From positions 1-42,942 of the forward strand of contig JAIPGJ010000010.1 in NCBI GenBank assembly GCA_021736185.1: a DNA stretch of 42,942 nucleotides. The letters run 5' to 3'. Shown one piece after another: positions 29,529-39,262 of this stretch (the first letter of the stretch is position 1; every line of letters starts with the position of its first letter). Both the position numbers and the translations under genes were made by a program. The notes below the pieces were generated by a model that saw only the letters and a list, made by a program, of their open reading frames with translations, made no database searches and was not told the DNA's origin. Source of the DNA: Fidelibacterota bacterium. GTDB taxonomy: Bacteria; Fidelibacterota; UBA8477; JABMPR01.

Positions 29529-30533
29529 TTAACTTTCGATAAATCGTTTCCCATTCATCGTCTTTAAAAACGCCGCGATCTTTGACGCCTCTTCATCAGA
29601 TATTTGCTGCATGAGTTGCATATCACCCATCATTTTGATCGTTTCCTCAAGAGTTTCTACACCACCATCATGGAAGTAGGGGGCGGTGAGCCCGATGTTT
29701 TTCAGCGAAGGAACCTTAAACATGAATTTATCCTGCTCCATGCCCGTAACCCCGAAGCGACCTTCGTCTTTAAGATTCTTATATGGTTTTATTAGACCAT
29801 TCTTCTGGTACATATTTGCACCCAGCATAGAGCCCATATGACAGGTTATGCATGCTTTGCCCATGAAGAGGTCAAGCCCCTCCACCTCTGTTTTTGTGAT
29901 TGCCTTGAGATCACCCTTTAAGAATGCATCAAAGCGGTCGTGAGTTATTAGCGTCCGTTCAAAAGCGGCCATGGCTTCGGTGATATTCTCGAAGTTGATG
30001 CTGTTTTCACCGAAAGCCTCAACGAATAATGAATCATACTCAGGGAGTGCTTTGATCTTTGCAACGGCAGTTGCAGAATCTGGTATGGCCATTTCAGCCG
30101 GGTTAAGAACTGGACCACCAGCCTGTTCATTCAGGTCTGCTGCGCGACCATCCCAGAATTGAACAAAATGAAACCCCGCATTGAATACAGTCGGGGAGTT
30201 CCTTGGTCCCGGAATTCCATTGGTCCCCTCTGAAGTGGGCTTGTTATCTACACCTGCCTTGGCAAGATCATGACAGGTGTTGCAGGACATGTCACCCGTA
30301 TTGGATAGCGCCGTTTCAAAATAGAGCTTTTCCCCAAGCTTGACCCGCGCTGGTGTATCATTTTCCGATCCCGGCATTTTATCAGGGATGACTGCAAACA
30401 TTGGTTTTGCTTTGCTCAGAACTTCTTCTTGATAGCTCATATCTTCTAAGGGCTGTTTATCAGCCTTGCCACCACACTGGATCAACCCGATGATCATCAT
30501 ACTCATGATAATCAGAACCACACCCTTTTGCAT
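29529..30533 (-). CDS. di-heme cytochrome c peroxidase
   Basis: Two CxxCH motifs (CNTCHDLA, CITCHMGS), LGEKLYFETALS, APYFHDGGVETLEETI; lipoprotein-like signal MQKGVVLIIMSMMIIGLIQCGG. Confidence 0.94.
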   Translation of the reverse strand: MQKGVVLIIMSMMIIGLIQCGGKADKQPLEDMSYQEEVLSKAKPMFAVIPDKMPGSENDTPARVKLGEKLYFETALSNTGDMSCNTCHDLAKAGVDNKPTSEGTNGIPGPRNSPTVFNAGFHFVQFWDGRAADLNEQAGGPVLNPAEMAIPDSATAVAKIKALPEYDSLFVEAFGENSINFENITEAMAAFERTLITHDRFDAFLKGDLKAITKTEVEGLDLFMGKACITCHMGSMLGANMYQKNGLIKPYKNLKDEGRFGVTGMEQDKFMFKVPSLKNIGLTAPYFHDGGVETLEETIKMMGDMQLMQQISDEEASKIAAFLKTMNGKRFIES

Positions 30534-30718
30534 AACGTTTCCCCTCGGTTTATAAGTGTTAAAAATTAAAAACTGTCGAACAGCAATAATATATATTTCT
30601 TGTTTGCTTATGCATCCTCAAAAATAAGAGATTTAAAAATTCAGGATTGAGCATGGTTGTTATGATGAATTTGAGGGTGGTTAATAAAGCCTGCTTGCAG
30701 AAAGTTTGTAAAGGTCTA

Positions 30719-30748
30719 TATTACATACCGACCAGTCGGTATGTAATA
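30719..30748. promoter_or_regulatory. TetR-family operator palindrome
   Basis: TATTACATACCGAC-CA-GTCGGTATGTAATA: 14-bp perfect inverted-repeat arms with a 2-nt centre, 24 bp upstream of the TetR ATG. Confidence 0.85.
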
Positions 30749-30772
30749 ATTGAAATATCTTTAGGGCCACAT

Positions 30773-31378
30773 ATGACAGAGAGAAGACCCAGTTCAGAAC
30801 GTCGGATTGAAATATTGGAAGCAGCCCTGACAATATTTGTTGAAAAGGGGTATTCTGATGCTAGAATGGATGATATTGTCCATGCCATCGGGCTGAGCAA
30901 AGGTGCTCTGTATCACCATTTCCATGGCAAGCGTGATTTGTTCATTGCCCTTATAGAGCATTGGATGGATCAGTTTTCACCCATCGAGCGTGGTGGGAAA
31001 ATGCGGGCGAAACCTTCACGGGAAATCATTCAACATATAGCCAAGTTCACTGCAAAGCTGTTCCAGCGCAATCCCAACTGGTTTCTGGTGGAGCCTGAAA
31101 TCTGGGCTTTTGCTAATCGTGACAAAGAAATACGGGAGTTGGCTGGCCAGCTGTATGCAAGAGTTCTCGGTGAATTTGAAGCGCTCATTAAGCGTGGCAA
31201 AAAGTTTGGTGAATTCAGAGATGTGAATGAGCGAATGATTGCCATGTCTATCATGACCTCCTTACACGGAATGATATGGTTTGCTCTGTTCAAACCCAGT
31301 GACTTTTCCCTCGAAGAATATGTAGACCTGAATATGGAACTCATTCTGGATGGTATCGCCGTCCAGGATATAAAATAA
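30773..31378 (+). CDS. TetR/AcrR family transcriptional regulator (FadR/YsiA-like by context)
   Basis: RRIEILEAALTIFVEKGYSDARMDDIVHAIGLSKGALYHHFHGKRDLFIALIEHWMD HTH. ORF track starts at 30647; Met at 30773 fits the family. Confidence 0.93.
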   Translation: MTERRPSSERRIEILEAALTIFVEKGYSDARMDDIVHAIGLSKGALYHHFHGKRDLFIALIEHWMDQFSPIERGGKMRAKPSREIIQHIAKFTAKLFQRNPNWFLVEPEIWAFANRDKEIRELAGQLYARVLGEFEALIKRGKKFGEFRDVNERMIAMSIMTSLHGMIWFALFKPSDFSLEEYVDLNMELILDGIAVQDIK

Positions 31379-31407
31379 AAAATTGGATTCAAAATAAGGA
31401 GAATGAG

Positions 31408-33180
31408 ATGAATAAGGGTGGCGCATTTCTAACCACACCCTTTGGCGTTGATGAAATCTTCACCAGAGAAAAATGGAGTGATGATCAAAAGGAGTTTTTT
31501 GAAGCGATTCAAAGTTTCGGTAGGGAAGCTGTTGCCCCCCGAAGCGATGACATAGAAAAACTTGACGAAGAACTCACTCGAGACTTCATGAAGCAAATGG
31601 GCGAAATGGGTACGCTCGGACTAGACGTTCCTGAACAATATGGGGGTATGGGGCTTGATAAAACAGCTGCGGCACTCGCATTGGAAGCTATGGGCGTTGG
31701 TGAGAGTTCCTCATTAATGGTAACTGTCACGGATCATACCGGCATTGGATTACTGCCAATTCTATGGTATGGAAATGACGAGCAGCGAACAAAATATATA
31801 CCCAAAATGATGAGTGGTGAATGGATGAGCTCATATGCTCTCACTGAACCCGGTGCCGGGTCTGATGCTCTCAACGGTACTGCTTCAGCAAAACTCAATA
31901 AGGAAGGTACTCATTATATCCTCAATGGCGTGAAGCAGTTTATTACCAATGGAGGCTGGGCAGACATCGGTGTCGTCTTTGCTAAAATTGATGGTGACAA
32001 GATGACTGCCTTTATCCTGGATCAGGAAACTACAGGATGGGAGCGTGGACCCGAAGAGCACAAACTGGGTATCAAAGGTTCTTCAACCACAACTTTTGTC
32101 CTTAATGATTGTATGGTTCCTGTGGAAAATGTGTTGGGGGGCGTTAATAATGGGGCTGCTGTTGCTTTTAATGTGCTCTACATCGGTCGCCTGAAACTGG
32201 GCGCTGTGACCATGGGTGGAGCCAAGCATGTTATTGAAACAGCTATGAAATACGCCAAGGAGCGTAAACAGTTTGCCCAGCCTTTGACCGCATTTGGCAT
32301 GATGCAGCGCAAGTTTGCCGATATGGTGATTCGTTGTTACGAAGCTGATACCATTACGTATCAGTCAACGGGGTCTATTGATGCCGCAGTAGAACGCTAT
32401 GAAACAGACGATCCGGAATATTATAACCATCTCTATTCAGTCATTGAAGACCATGCTATTGAAAACAGCACCAATAAAATATTCTCATCTGAAGCACTGT
32501 GGATTAACGCTGATGATGGTGTGCAGATATTTGGTGGCTATGGATTCTCTGAAGAATATCCATTGGCTCGACTCCTTCGCGATGAAAGAGTCAACCGCAT
32601 CTTCGAAGGTACCAATGAGATAAACAAGCTGATCATTTCCGGGATCGCCATGAAAAAAGCCATCCTGGAAGAACTGCCCATTCGTGAACAACTCCTTGAA
32701 ATGGGAGATGGATGGATGCCAGCAGTTGATATTCCTGTAGATCATCCAAGAGCCCAAGAAATCAAAGCTGTTGAATTGGGTCGAGGAATCGTGCTCAAAA
32801 CCCTCCATGAACTGATCCTGAAATATGGACAGGATTTCAAAAACACTCAATTTGAAATTGAAGCCTTTGCCAATATGGTGATCGCACAACAGGTCATTTT
32901 CAGCGTGCTGAGAAGATATTTGCAGCTCGATGAGAGTTACTCAAGACGGGATGTGGTCTGCTCTATTTTGAAAGTTTCAGTCCTGAGAAATCTTGAAGTG
33001 ATTGTTTCACATGCCAAAAAAATCTTACGACATATTCTCTCTGAAGAAGAGCGGGTTGTCAAGCTGGGCAAACTGGATCAAGCACTTACAGAACTAGATT
33101 ATCATGCAGATGTTATTGCAGAACAAAAAGTAGTTTTCCAGCTTCTGCTAAAGCGCGGTTCATACCCGTTGAATGATTAA
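31408..33180 (+). CDS. fadE: acyl-CoA dehydrogenase (long form, Bacillus FadE-like)
   Basis: YALTEPGAGSDALNGTASAKLN, FITNGGWADIGVVFAK, IFGGYGFSEEYPLARLLRDERVNRIFEGTNEINKLII; 590 aa. Confidence 0.93.
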   Translation: MNKGGAFLTTPFGVDEIFTREKWSDDQKEFFEAIQSFGREAVAPRSDDIEKLDEELTRDFMKQMGEMGTLGLDVPEQYGGMGLDKTAAALALEAMGVGESSSLMVTVTDHTGIGLLPILWYGNDEQRTKYIPKMMSGEWMSSYALTEPGAGSDALNGTASAKLNKEGTHYILNGVKQFITNGGWADIGVVFAKIDGDKMTAFILDQETTGWERGPEEHKLGIKGSSTTTFVLNDCMVPVENVLGGVNNGAAVAFNVLYIGRLKLGAVTMGGAKHVIETAMKYAKERKQFAQPLTAFGMMQRKFADMVIRCYEADTITYQSTGSIDAAVERYETDDPEYYNHLYSVIEDHAIENSTNKIFSSEALWINADDGVQIFGGYGFSEEYPLARLLRDERVNRIFEGTNEINKLIISGIAMKKAILEELPIREQLLEMGDGWMPAVDIPVDHPRAQEIKAVELGRGIVLKTLHELILKYGQDFKNTQFEIEAFANMVIAQQVIFSVLRRYLQLDESYSRRDVVCSILKVSVLRNLEVIVSHAKKILRHILSEEERVVKLGKLDQALTELDYHADVIAEQKVVFQLLLKRGSYPLND

Positions 33181-33221
33181 CCCTGAGCGATGAGAATATT
33201 TAGGAATGAGGAGAATTTAAG

Positions 33222-34355
33222 ATGAGTGAAAGATATAGCGTAATCGTAGATGCAGTTCGGAGTCCCATCGGTATTAAGAATGGTGAAATGATTGGCATGC
33301 GGCCAGATGATATTGCAGCGCAGGTTGTGAAAGCCCTGCTGGCCAGAAATCCTGCTGTCAAACCGGAGGCTGTAGAAGATTTGGTCCTGGGTTGTGCTTT
33401 TCCTGAAGGGAATCAGGGGATGCTCATGGGCCGAGGGGTAGCCCTGCTGGCAGGCTTACCGATTACCACAACCGGCAGCACTGTTAATCGTTTTTGTGGC
33501 TCATCCATGGATGCGCTTCATCAACTGAGTTCAGCGATTCTGGCTGGGGACAAAGAGATCGGAATTGCTGCTGGTGTTGAAGATATGTTTGGCGTTCCCA
33601 TGGGTGGTTATAACCCGGATTTTAATCCTGTCCTGTATGAAATGGATTATTACATGGGAATGGGTGAAACCGCTGAAAACCTGGCTAAGGAACTGAATAT
33701 CAGTAGAGAAGACCAGGAAGCCTTTGCCATTGCCTCTCACAAAAAAGCACTGGCTGCTCAAGCTGCCGGGAGATTCGATAATGAACTGGTTCCTATTGAA
33801 ATCGAAGGCATCACTGTCGCCAAAGATGAGGGTCCCAGAGAACCTGATGTTGCCAAAATCAAATCACTTTCACCTGCATTTTTAGCGGATGGTAGTATTA
33901 CTGCCGCTACCTCCAGTCCCATTAGTGTGGGAGCTGCAGCGGTTCTGGTCATGAGCAATACCAAAGCTGAAGAGTTGGGTCTCAAAGTCAGGGCAAAAAT
34001 CATTTCACGCGCCGTAGCCGGAGTCGATCCGACCCTTATGGGCTCAGGACCGCTTCCTGCAACTGAAAAAGCCTTGAAGCATGTTGGGATGACTCTGGAT
34101 CAGATGGATACTATTGAGTTAAATGAGGCTTTCGGAGCCCAATCTCTTTATGTCATACGTAAGGGAAATTGGCCAGTGGAAAAGATCAATCTAAATGGTG
34201 GAGCCATTGCACTTGGACATCCCCTGGGTTGCTCAGGAGCCAGAATTATAACCACATTAATTAATGTGATGGAACAGAACGATACTAAATACGGTCTGGC
34301 AACCATGTGTATTGGGACAGGACAAGGTATCGCAACAATTCTCGAGAGGATTTAA
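33222..34355 (+). CDS. fadA: acetyl-CoA acetyltransferase / thiolase (FadA-like)
   Basis: [66 protein letters not shown]. Confidence 0.94.
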   Translation: MSERYSVIVDAVRSPIGIKNGEMIGMRPDDIAAQVVKALLARNPAVKPEAVEDLVLGCAFPEGNQGMLMGRGVALLAGLPITTTGSTVNRFCGSSMDALHQLSSAILAGDKEIGIAAGVEDMFGVPMGGYNPDFNPVLYEMDYYMGMGETAENLAKELNISREDQEAFAIASHKKALAAQAAGRFDNELVPIEIEGITVAKDEGPREPDVAKIKSLSPAFLADGSITAATSSPISVGAAAVLVMSNTKAEELGLKVRAKIISRAVAGVDPTLMGSGPLPATEKALKHVGMTLDQMDTIELNEAFGAQSLYVIRKGNWPVEKINLNGGAIALGHPLGCSGARIITTLINVMEQNDTKYGLATMCIGTGQGIATILERI

Positions 34356-34357
34356 TC

Positions 34358-36703
34358 ATGGCTTTAAAGGTAGAAAAGGTAGCCGTACTGGGAGCCGGTG
34401 TCATGGGCGCCCAAATTGCGACTCACCTGTCAAATGCTGGGATTCCCAGCTACCTCTTTGATATGAATCAGGAGTTGGCGGAACAGGGCTTGGAGGGGAT
34501 GAATAAGCTGAAACCCAGTCCAGTATATAACCCAAAAACTTTAGAGCTGATCACGCCTTGCAATTATGATGATCATTTAGATAAAATTGCCGAGGTTGAT
34601 TGGGTTATTGAAGTCATAGCCGAACGCCTGGATTGGAAACAGGGGCTTTTTGAGAAGATTGTTCCCAAGATGAATGCCACTGCCATTCTTACCAGTAATA
34701 CATCTGGTCTGGCTCTGTCTGATATGGCTTCATCCCTGCCGGAGAATATGAAAAAACGATTTTTCATCACTCACTTCTTCAATCCACCGCGCTATATGAA
34801 ATTAGTCGAACTGGTGGGTGGACCTGAAACGGATATGGAAGCCATGCAGGACATCGCCAGGTTTCTGGAGGACGATCTGGGTAAGGGTGTCGTCTGGGCG
34901 AAGGATACCGCCAATTTTATTGCAAATCGAATTGGTGTCTATGGCATGATGCTGACCCTGAAATTAGCCCGGGAAAAGCGTCTGAGTGTCGCCGATGTGG
35001 ATGCCCTTACGGGAACGCTTATTGGACATATGAAATCAGCAACATTCAGAACCGCTGATGTAGTAGGTCTGGATACACTGGTCCATGTGTCTGAGAATGC
35101 CTATGACAAGGGGGAAGATGATGAAGAACGTGACATTTTCCTCGTTCCGGATTACTTGCAGTCCATGCTTGATAAAAAGTGGTTAGGTCAAAAAACGGGG
35201 AGTGGTTTTTACAAGAAAGTCGATAAGAACATCTTGTCCCTGAATCTGGACACTCTGGAATACGAACCCTCAGTAAAAAAGAAATACGATGCAATTCGGG
35301 TCTCGAAAAATGAGACCTACTTGCCAGGTAAATTAAGAAGTCTGGTTAGCATAGACGATGTCGCTGGTAAATTTCTGTGGGAGTTAAACGCTGGAATTTT
35401 GATTTATTCAGCCAATCGTTTGCCTGAGATTTCAGATGATCTCGTCAATATTGATAATGGCATGAAATGGGGCTTTGGATGGGAATTTGGTCCCTTCGAA
35501 GTCTGGGATGCCTTGGGAGTAGCTGAAACTGTCCAACGGATGAAGCGGGATAGTCGCAAGATTCCCGCCTGGGTCGAGACCATGATCAGTAAGGGCTTCA
35601 CTTCTTTTTACGGTTTTGATGGAAAGGTGAAGACCTATTACGATCCCTCAAGTGAATCCATGCAAGCTGTGCCTACCCATCCACTGGCAGTCGATTTCAA
35701 TATTATCAAGAAAACCGGTGGACTCATTAAAAAGGATTGGTCCGCTTCCTTGATAGATCTTGGTGATAATGTGGCAGCTGTGACGATGCACTCTGTGCTC
35801 CAGCCCACCTTTAACCCCATTGATGGTTCTGTAATCAGCATGCTGGACCAGGCTGTTGATTGGGTGACCGAGCATAAGTACAAGGGTTTAGTTGTCGCCT
35901 CAGAAGCCACCCATTTTTCAGCGGGTGCGAATCTAGCCATGATGCTAAGTGCTATCGATGATAAGGACTGGGATGCCCTGGATGCCATGAGCAAGGCGAT
36001 GCAGGATACTTTGCAAAAATTACGCTTTGCTCCTTTTCCTGTGGTAGTGGCACCACATGGGATGGCCCTGGGAGGTGGATACGAAACCATTGGAGCCTGC
36101 GACCGGGTCGTAGCTGCAGCAGAGCTATACACTGGACTTGTGGAGGTGGGTGTAGGACTCATACCCGGTGGAGGAGGTAATCTGAGAATGATCATGAAAG
36201 CACAGGATCGTCTCGCAAAAGGACGTGCTGGTGCTTTCCAGGTTGCCCAAAAGGCTTTTGAGGCCATTGGGTTTGCCAAAGTCTCCATGTCGGCCAAACA
36301 TGCCGTTTCCATCGGGTATCTTACCAGGGACGATATTATCATCGTCAATGGAGATCATCGAGTTTCACGGGCCAAGTCAGAGGTTTTATCCATGAGTGAA
36401 GGCTATCAGCCGCCACAATATCGGACCGACCTGTTTCTTCCAGGTATGGGAGGCAGATTGGCTGTGAAGAGCACCGTGAAGGGTTTCCTCAAGTCGGGAA
36501 AAATTTCCGAGCATGATGCGCATATCGCTGAAAAGCTGGCCTTTGTGCTTACTGGTGGTGATAAGGGTGGCATCATGAAACCTGTGGACGAGCAGTATCT
36601 CCTGGATTTGGAGCGAGAAGCCTTTGTTTCGCTGGGTGGGGAACCCAAAACCCGCGCACGCATAGAATATATGTTGAAACGAGGGAGACCTCTTAGAAAC
36701 TAA
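34358..36703 (+). CDS. fadN: 3-hydroxyacyl-CoA dehydrogenase/enoyl-CoA hydratase fusion (FadN-like domain order)
   Basis: N-terminal VAVLGAGVMGAQIATHLSNAGIPSYLFD; C-terminal crotonase-like VVVAPHGMALGGGYETIGACDRVVAAAELYTGLVEVGVGLIPGGGG. ORF track starts at 34307; Met at 34358 is 2 nt after the thiolase stop. Confidence 0.92.
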   Translation: MALKVEKVAVLGAGVMGAQIATHLSNAGIPSYLFDMNQELAEQGLEGMNKLKPSPVYNPKTLELITPCNYDDHLDKIAEVDWVIEVIAERLDWKQGLFEKIVPKMNATAILTSNTSGLALSDMASSLPENMKKRFFITHFFNPPRYMKLVELVGGPETDMEAMQDIARFLEDDLGKGVVWAKDTANFIANRIGVYGMMLTLKLAREKRLSVADVDALTGTLIGHMKSATFRTADVVGLDTLVHVSENAYDKGEDDEERDIFLVPDYLQSMLDKKWLGQKTGSGFYKKVDKNILSLNLDTLEYEPSVKKKYDAIRVSKNETYLPGKLRSLVSIDDVAGKFLWELNAGILIYSANRLPEISDDLVNIDNGMKWGFGWEFGPFEVWDALGVAETVQRMKRDSRKIPAWVETMISKGFTSFYGFDGKVKTYYDPSSESMQAVPTHPLAVDFNIIKKTGGLIKKDWSASLIDLGDNVAAVTMHSVLQPTFNPIDGSVISMLDQAVDWVTEHKYKGLVVASEATHFSAGANLAMMLSAIDDKDWDALDAMSKAMQDTLQKLRFAPFPVVVAPHGMALGGGYETIGACDRVVAAAELYTGLVEVGVGLIPGGGGNLRMIMKAQDRLAKGRAGAFQVAQKAFEAIGFAKVSMSAKHAVSIGYLTRDDIIIVNGDHRVSRAKSEVLSMSEGYQPPQYRTDLFLPGMGGRLAVKSTVKGFLKSGKISEHDAHIAEKLAFVLTGGDKGGIMKPVDEQYLLDLEREAFVSLGGEPKTRARIEYMLKRGRPLRN

Positions 36704-36740
36704 CGCGCATCTCAGGTCTTCTCCTTAAGATGCAAGCTTG

Positions 36741-36780
36741 AGAAAAGGCGACGATTTTATCGTCGCCTTTTCTATTTATT
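36741..36780 (+). terminator. intrinsic terminator of the beta-oxidation operon
   Basis: agaaaaggcgacgat-ttt-atcgtcgccttttct perfect 15-bp stem followed by AT-rich sequence. Confidence 0.85.
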
Positions 36781-36872
36781 AAATCACATTAATAATTAAC
36801 TTAGTCCACAATCACTTATAACCCAGTAAGCTAAACATACATTACTTGAAATTTTACCATTTGGATGAAAAC

Positions 36873-37202
36873 ATGAAATACGAAGAAAAACAACAGTTAC
36901 GGGAACGCATCCATTCAGAGATTGAGAATACTACTGAACAGGTCATTGAGCTCAAAGCTTTGACTCAGCCCATTGCTCCAGACGCCGCAATTGGGCGCAT
37001 TTCTAGGATGGAAGCAATTAATAATAAAAGTGTGAATGAACATCTTTTATCAAAAACAGAAGCCAAACTCCAAAAACTTGAAACCTCCCTGGCCTTTATC
37101 GATAGAGAAGATTATGGCCTTTGTCGTGTCTGCAAAAAACCCATTCCCCTGGGACGCCTGATGATGTTGCCGGAATCTGATAAATGTGTGGATTGCGCTT
37201 AG
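36873..37202 (+). CDS. TraR/DksA-family zinc-finger protein
   Basis: IGRISRMEAINNKS...LAFIDREDYGLCRVCKKPIPLGRLMMLPESDKCVDC; four-Cys zinc finger. ORF track starts at a TTG at 36846. Confidence 0.85.
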   Translation: MKYEEKQQLRERIHSEIENTTEQVIELKALTQPIAPDAAIGRISRMEAINNKSVNEHLLSKTEAKLQKLETSLAFIDREDYGLCRVCKKPIPLGRLMMLPESDKCVDCA

Positions 37203-37210
37203 ATAAATAA

Positions 37211-39262
37211 TTGGGGGGAATCATAAAACAAATTTATGCCTCGCTGGTTGTTGTAGCTCTGGCTGTCCTATTCGCCTGTCAGCACGAAGATGCAAATGAA
37301 ATTGGTGATTGTTGGCAATATGCCTCCCAACATTACAAAAGATACCGAGCCAATCAACCTAGTGGTGATTTTTCTGATTCTTTGTATCTGGAATGTTTGT
37401 TTGATCTATTCTCTGAACAATATCAGAATAACAATATTAATCTAACAGGTTTGGCCGTTCTAAGTCACCAGGTTAAATCGGACAAAAGAAAACTCAACCC
37501 TGACACTTACCATGACACGATCCAGTTTATTGATTCAGAGATTCTGGAACTTCTTGATCTGCAAAATTGGGATTTATTTAGTGCAAGTTTGGATAATGCC
37601 GAGCTAGACACATCCCGATATCGTCCAAATATTCGCTTTCTTGGAATTTGGCTTGCAGACCGGATATTGACGACTGAAGGAGCTTACTCATTTCATATCC
37701 CCTGGATCGATGGAAAAACCTATCCAGATGATTCTAAAAATGATAGGTCTAGTCGTAAGCTAAAGATAAGGACATCTCTCGCATCCTCAACTGAGCTAAA
37801 GATGAGCAGGCCAATCAGTTTTGGAATTGCATTCAATTCTGCAACCAAGTCGCAAAACATCCTTGATGGTCAAGCTGCCACTCAGGAATATCAGGCTGTC
37901 CGGGATACTTTTAAATATGTCGGAAATACAGCATCATATCTGCTAGAGGTACTTAATGAGGAGCTCACCCGAATGAGAGGGTGTGGTGTCTCCGACTATG
38001 ATTCAATATCGGTTGATAATGTCTGGGAATTTCTGGGGGATGAAAGTTGGACGATTAAAAGATCCGTGGCAGAAGTTTCTGAGGGGATTCCCCTTGCTTA
38101 TCATTTCAGGATGGCCTGGCTAGATTCAAACAAACATGAACAGGGAGATTATGTTTTAACCCTTTGGCTTGAAAATCAGCAGTATGTTAGGACGATTAAC
38201 ATGATTCCATCCAGCTTATTTGAAAATCGCATTAAGCATGGATATGGCATAAGCACATTGGATCCACCTGGAATATTCAACGGACCAGATCCAGCATACT
38301 ATTTTAATCTTTCAGCTGCACCCTATCCATTGTTGGATTCTGGCAAGCAAAAAATAGATCAGGAACAACTGCTTCTCTTTCTTGATCTTATCACCGCTTA
38401 TAATCTCTCACCAAATAAAGATACATGGAGATCCAAGTATTTGAAATTCAAGGAGGCTGATACCCTCAGCTATTATTTTAATAGTCTGGGTAGAGTTTAT
38501 AAGAACTCCTGGACCCACTTCTTACGAAATTCTGGTATCCGCCTGGCTGGGGGGCGACATGTAAAACCGCCATACACGGACTTGGATACATTGAGGGCAT
38601 CCTACTATGGTACTGCGCTTATGACGCATGTATTCGAGTGGGACAACTGGAAAATTGATTCAATGAGTGTAGCCGTTCGTGCAACGCAGATAGATTTTTC
38701 AATTTTTGGGACCTGGATAAGTGTCGCTTATCTACAGAAAAATCGACCGTATACGCTGAAATTGAAAATCCCTCGAGATGAGTTAGAGCAACCCGGCATC
38801 CAATTGACCGCCAGAGCAAAGCCAACCAGAATTGAGCAAATAAACTCCGCAGTTACTTCTGATACAATGTTTCGAGAGCTGGAGTCACAATCAATATTTG
38901 ATAAATCGGGACCAAGCTATGTTAATTGGTTTGCACCCCTGTTCATCGAGCAGGGTTTGGATATTGCAGATTATCGTGATAAACCTGTTGAAGAAATCAA
39001 AGAGGAACTAACCCATATTATCTTCAGCCCTCATTTTATCCCTATCGTTTCAGCTGTGGAGATTGAAAACGACTTGCAAAGAACTTATTATTTTCGGGGA
39101 CACTTCTTTAATGGCGAGGATATTATTATTGAAATTAAACCTCCTCAAATCGACCCCTTCCCAATAGTTAAAGCATATTATATTTCATATCTTCAGAAGG
39201 ATAGAAACCATCAAAGTCTAGAAAAGATGATTTCCCTTGGACTTATAAAGGAAGCTTTATGA
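37211..39262 (+). CDS. putative lipoprotein, unknown family (683 aa)
   Basis: Lipobox-like VVVALAVLFACQ; long uninterrupted ORF; no domain recognised; ATGA overlap with the downstream peptidase. Confidence 0.6.
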   Translation: MGGIIKQIYASLVVVALAVLFACQHEDANEIGDCWQYASQHYKRYRANQPSGDFSDSLYLECLFDLFSEQYQNNNINLTGLAVLSHQVKSDKRKLNPDTYHDTIQFIDSEILELLDLQNWDLFSASLDNAELDTSRYRPNIRFLGIWLADRILTTEGAYSFHIPWIDGKTYPDDSKNDRSSRKLKIRTSLASSTELKMSRPISFGIAFNSATKSQNILDGQAATQEYQAVRDTFKYVGNTASYLLEVLNEELTRMRGCGVSDYDSISVDNVWEFLGDESWTIKRSVAEVSEGIPLAYHFRMAWLDSNKHEQGDYVLTLWLENQQYVRTINMIPSSLFENRIKHGYGISTLDPPGIFNGPDPAYYFNLSAAPYPLLDSGKQKIDQEQLLLFLDLITAYNLSPNKDTWRSKYLKFKEADTLSYYFNSLGRVYKNSWTHFLRNSGIRLAGGRHVKPPYTDLDTLRASYYGTALMTHVFEWDNWKIDSMSVAVRATQIDFSIFGTWISVAYLQKNRPYTLKLKIPRDELEQPGIQLTARAKPTRIEQINSAVTSDTMFRELESQSIFDKSGPSYVNWFAPLFIEQGLDIADYRDKPVEEIKEELTHIIFSPHFIPIVSAVEIENDLQRTYYFRGHFFNGEDIIIEIKPPQIDPFPIVKAYYISYLQKDRNHQSLEKMISLGLIKEAL

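Noticed and set aside
35638-36348. 236-aa minus-strand ORF opposite the fadN-like gene
   Set aside because: Antisense to a well-supported FadN-like coding region; composition (Ser/Ala/Pro/Thr-rich) is a codon-shadow artefact with no recognisable domain.
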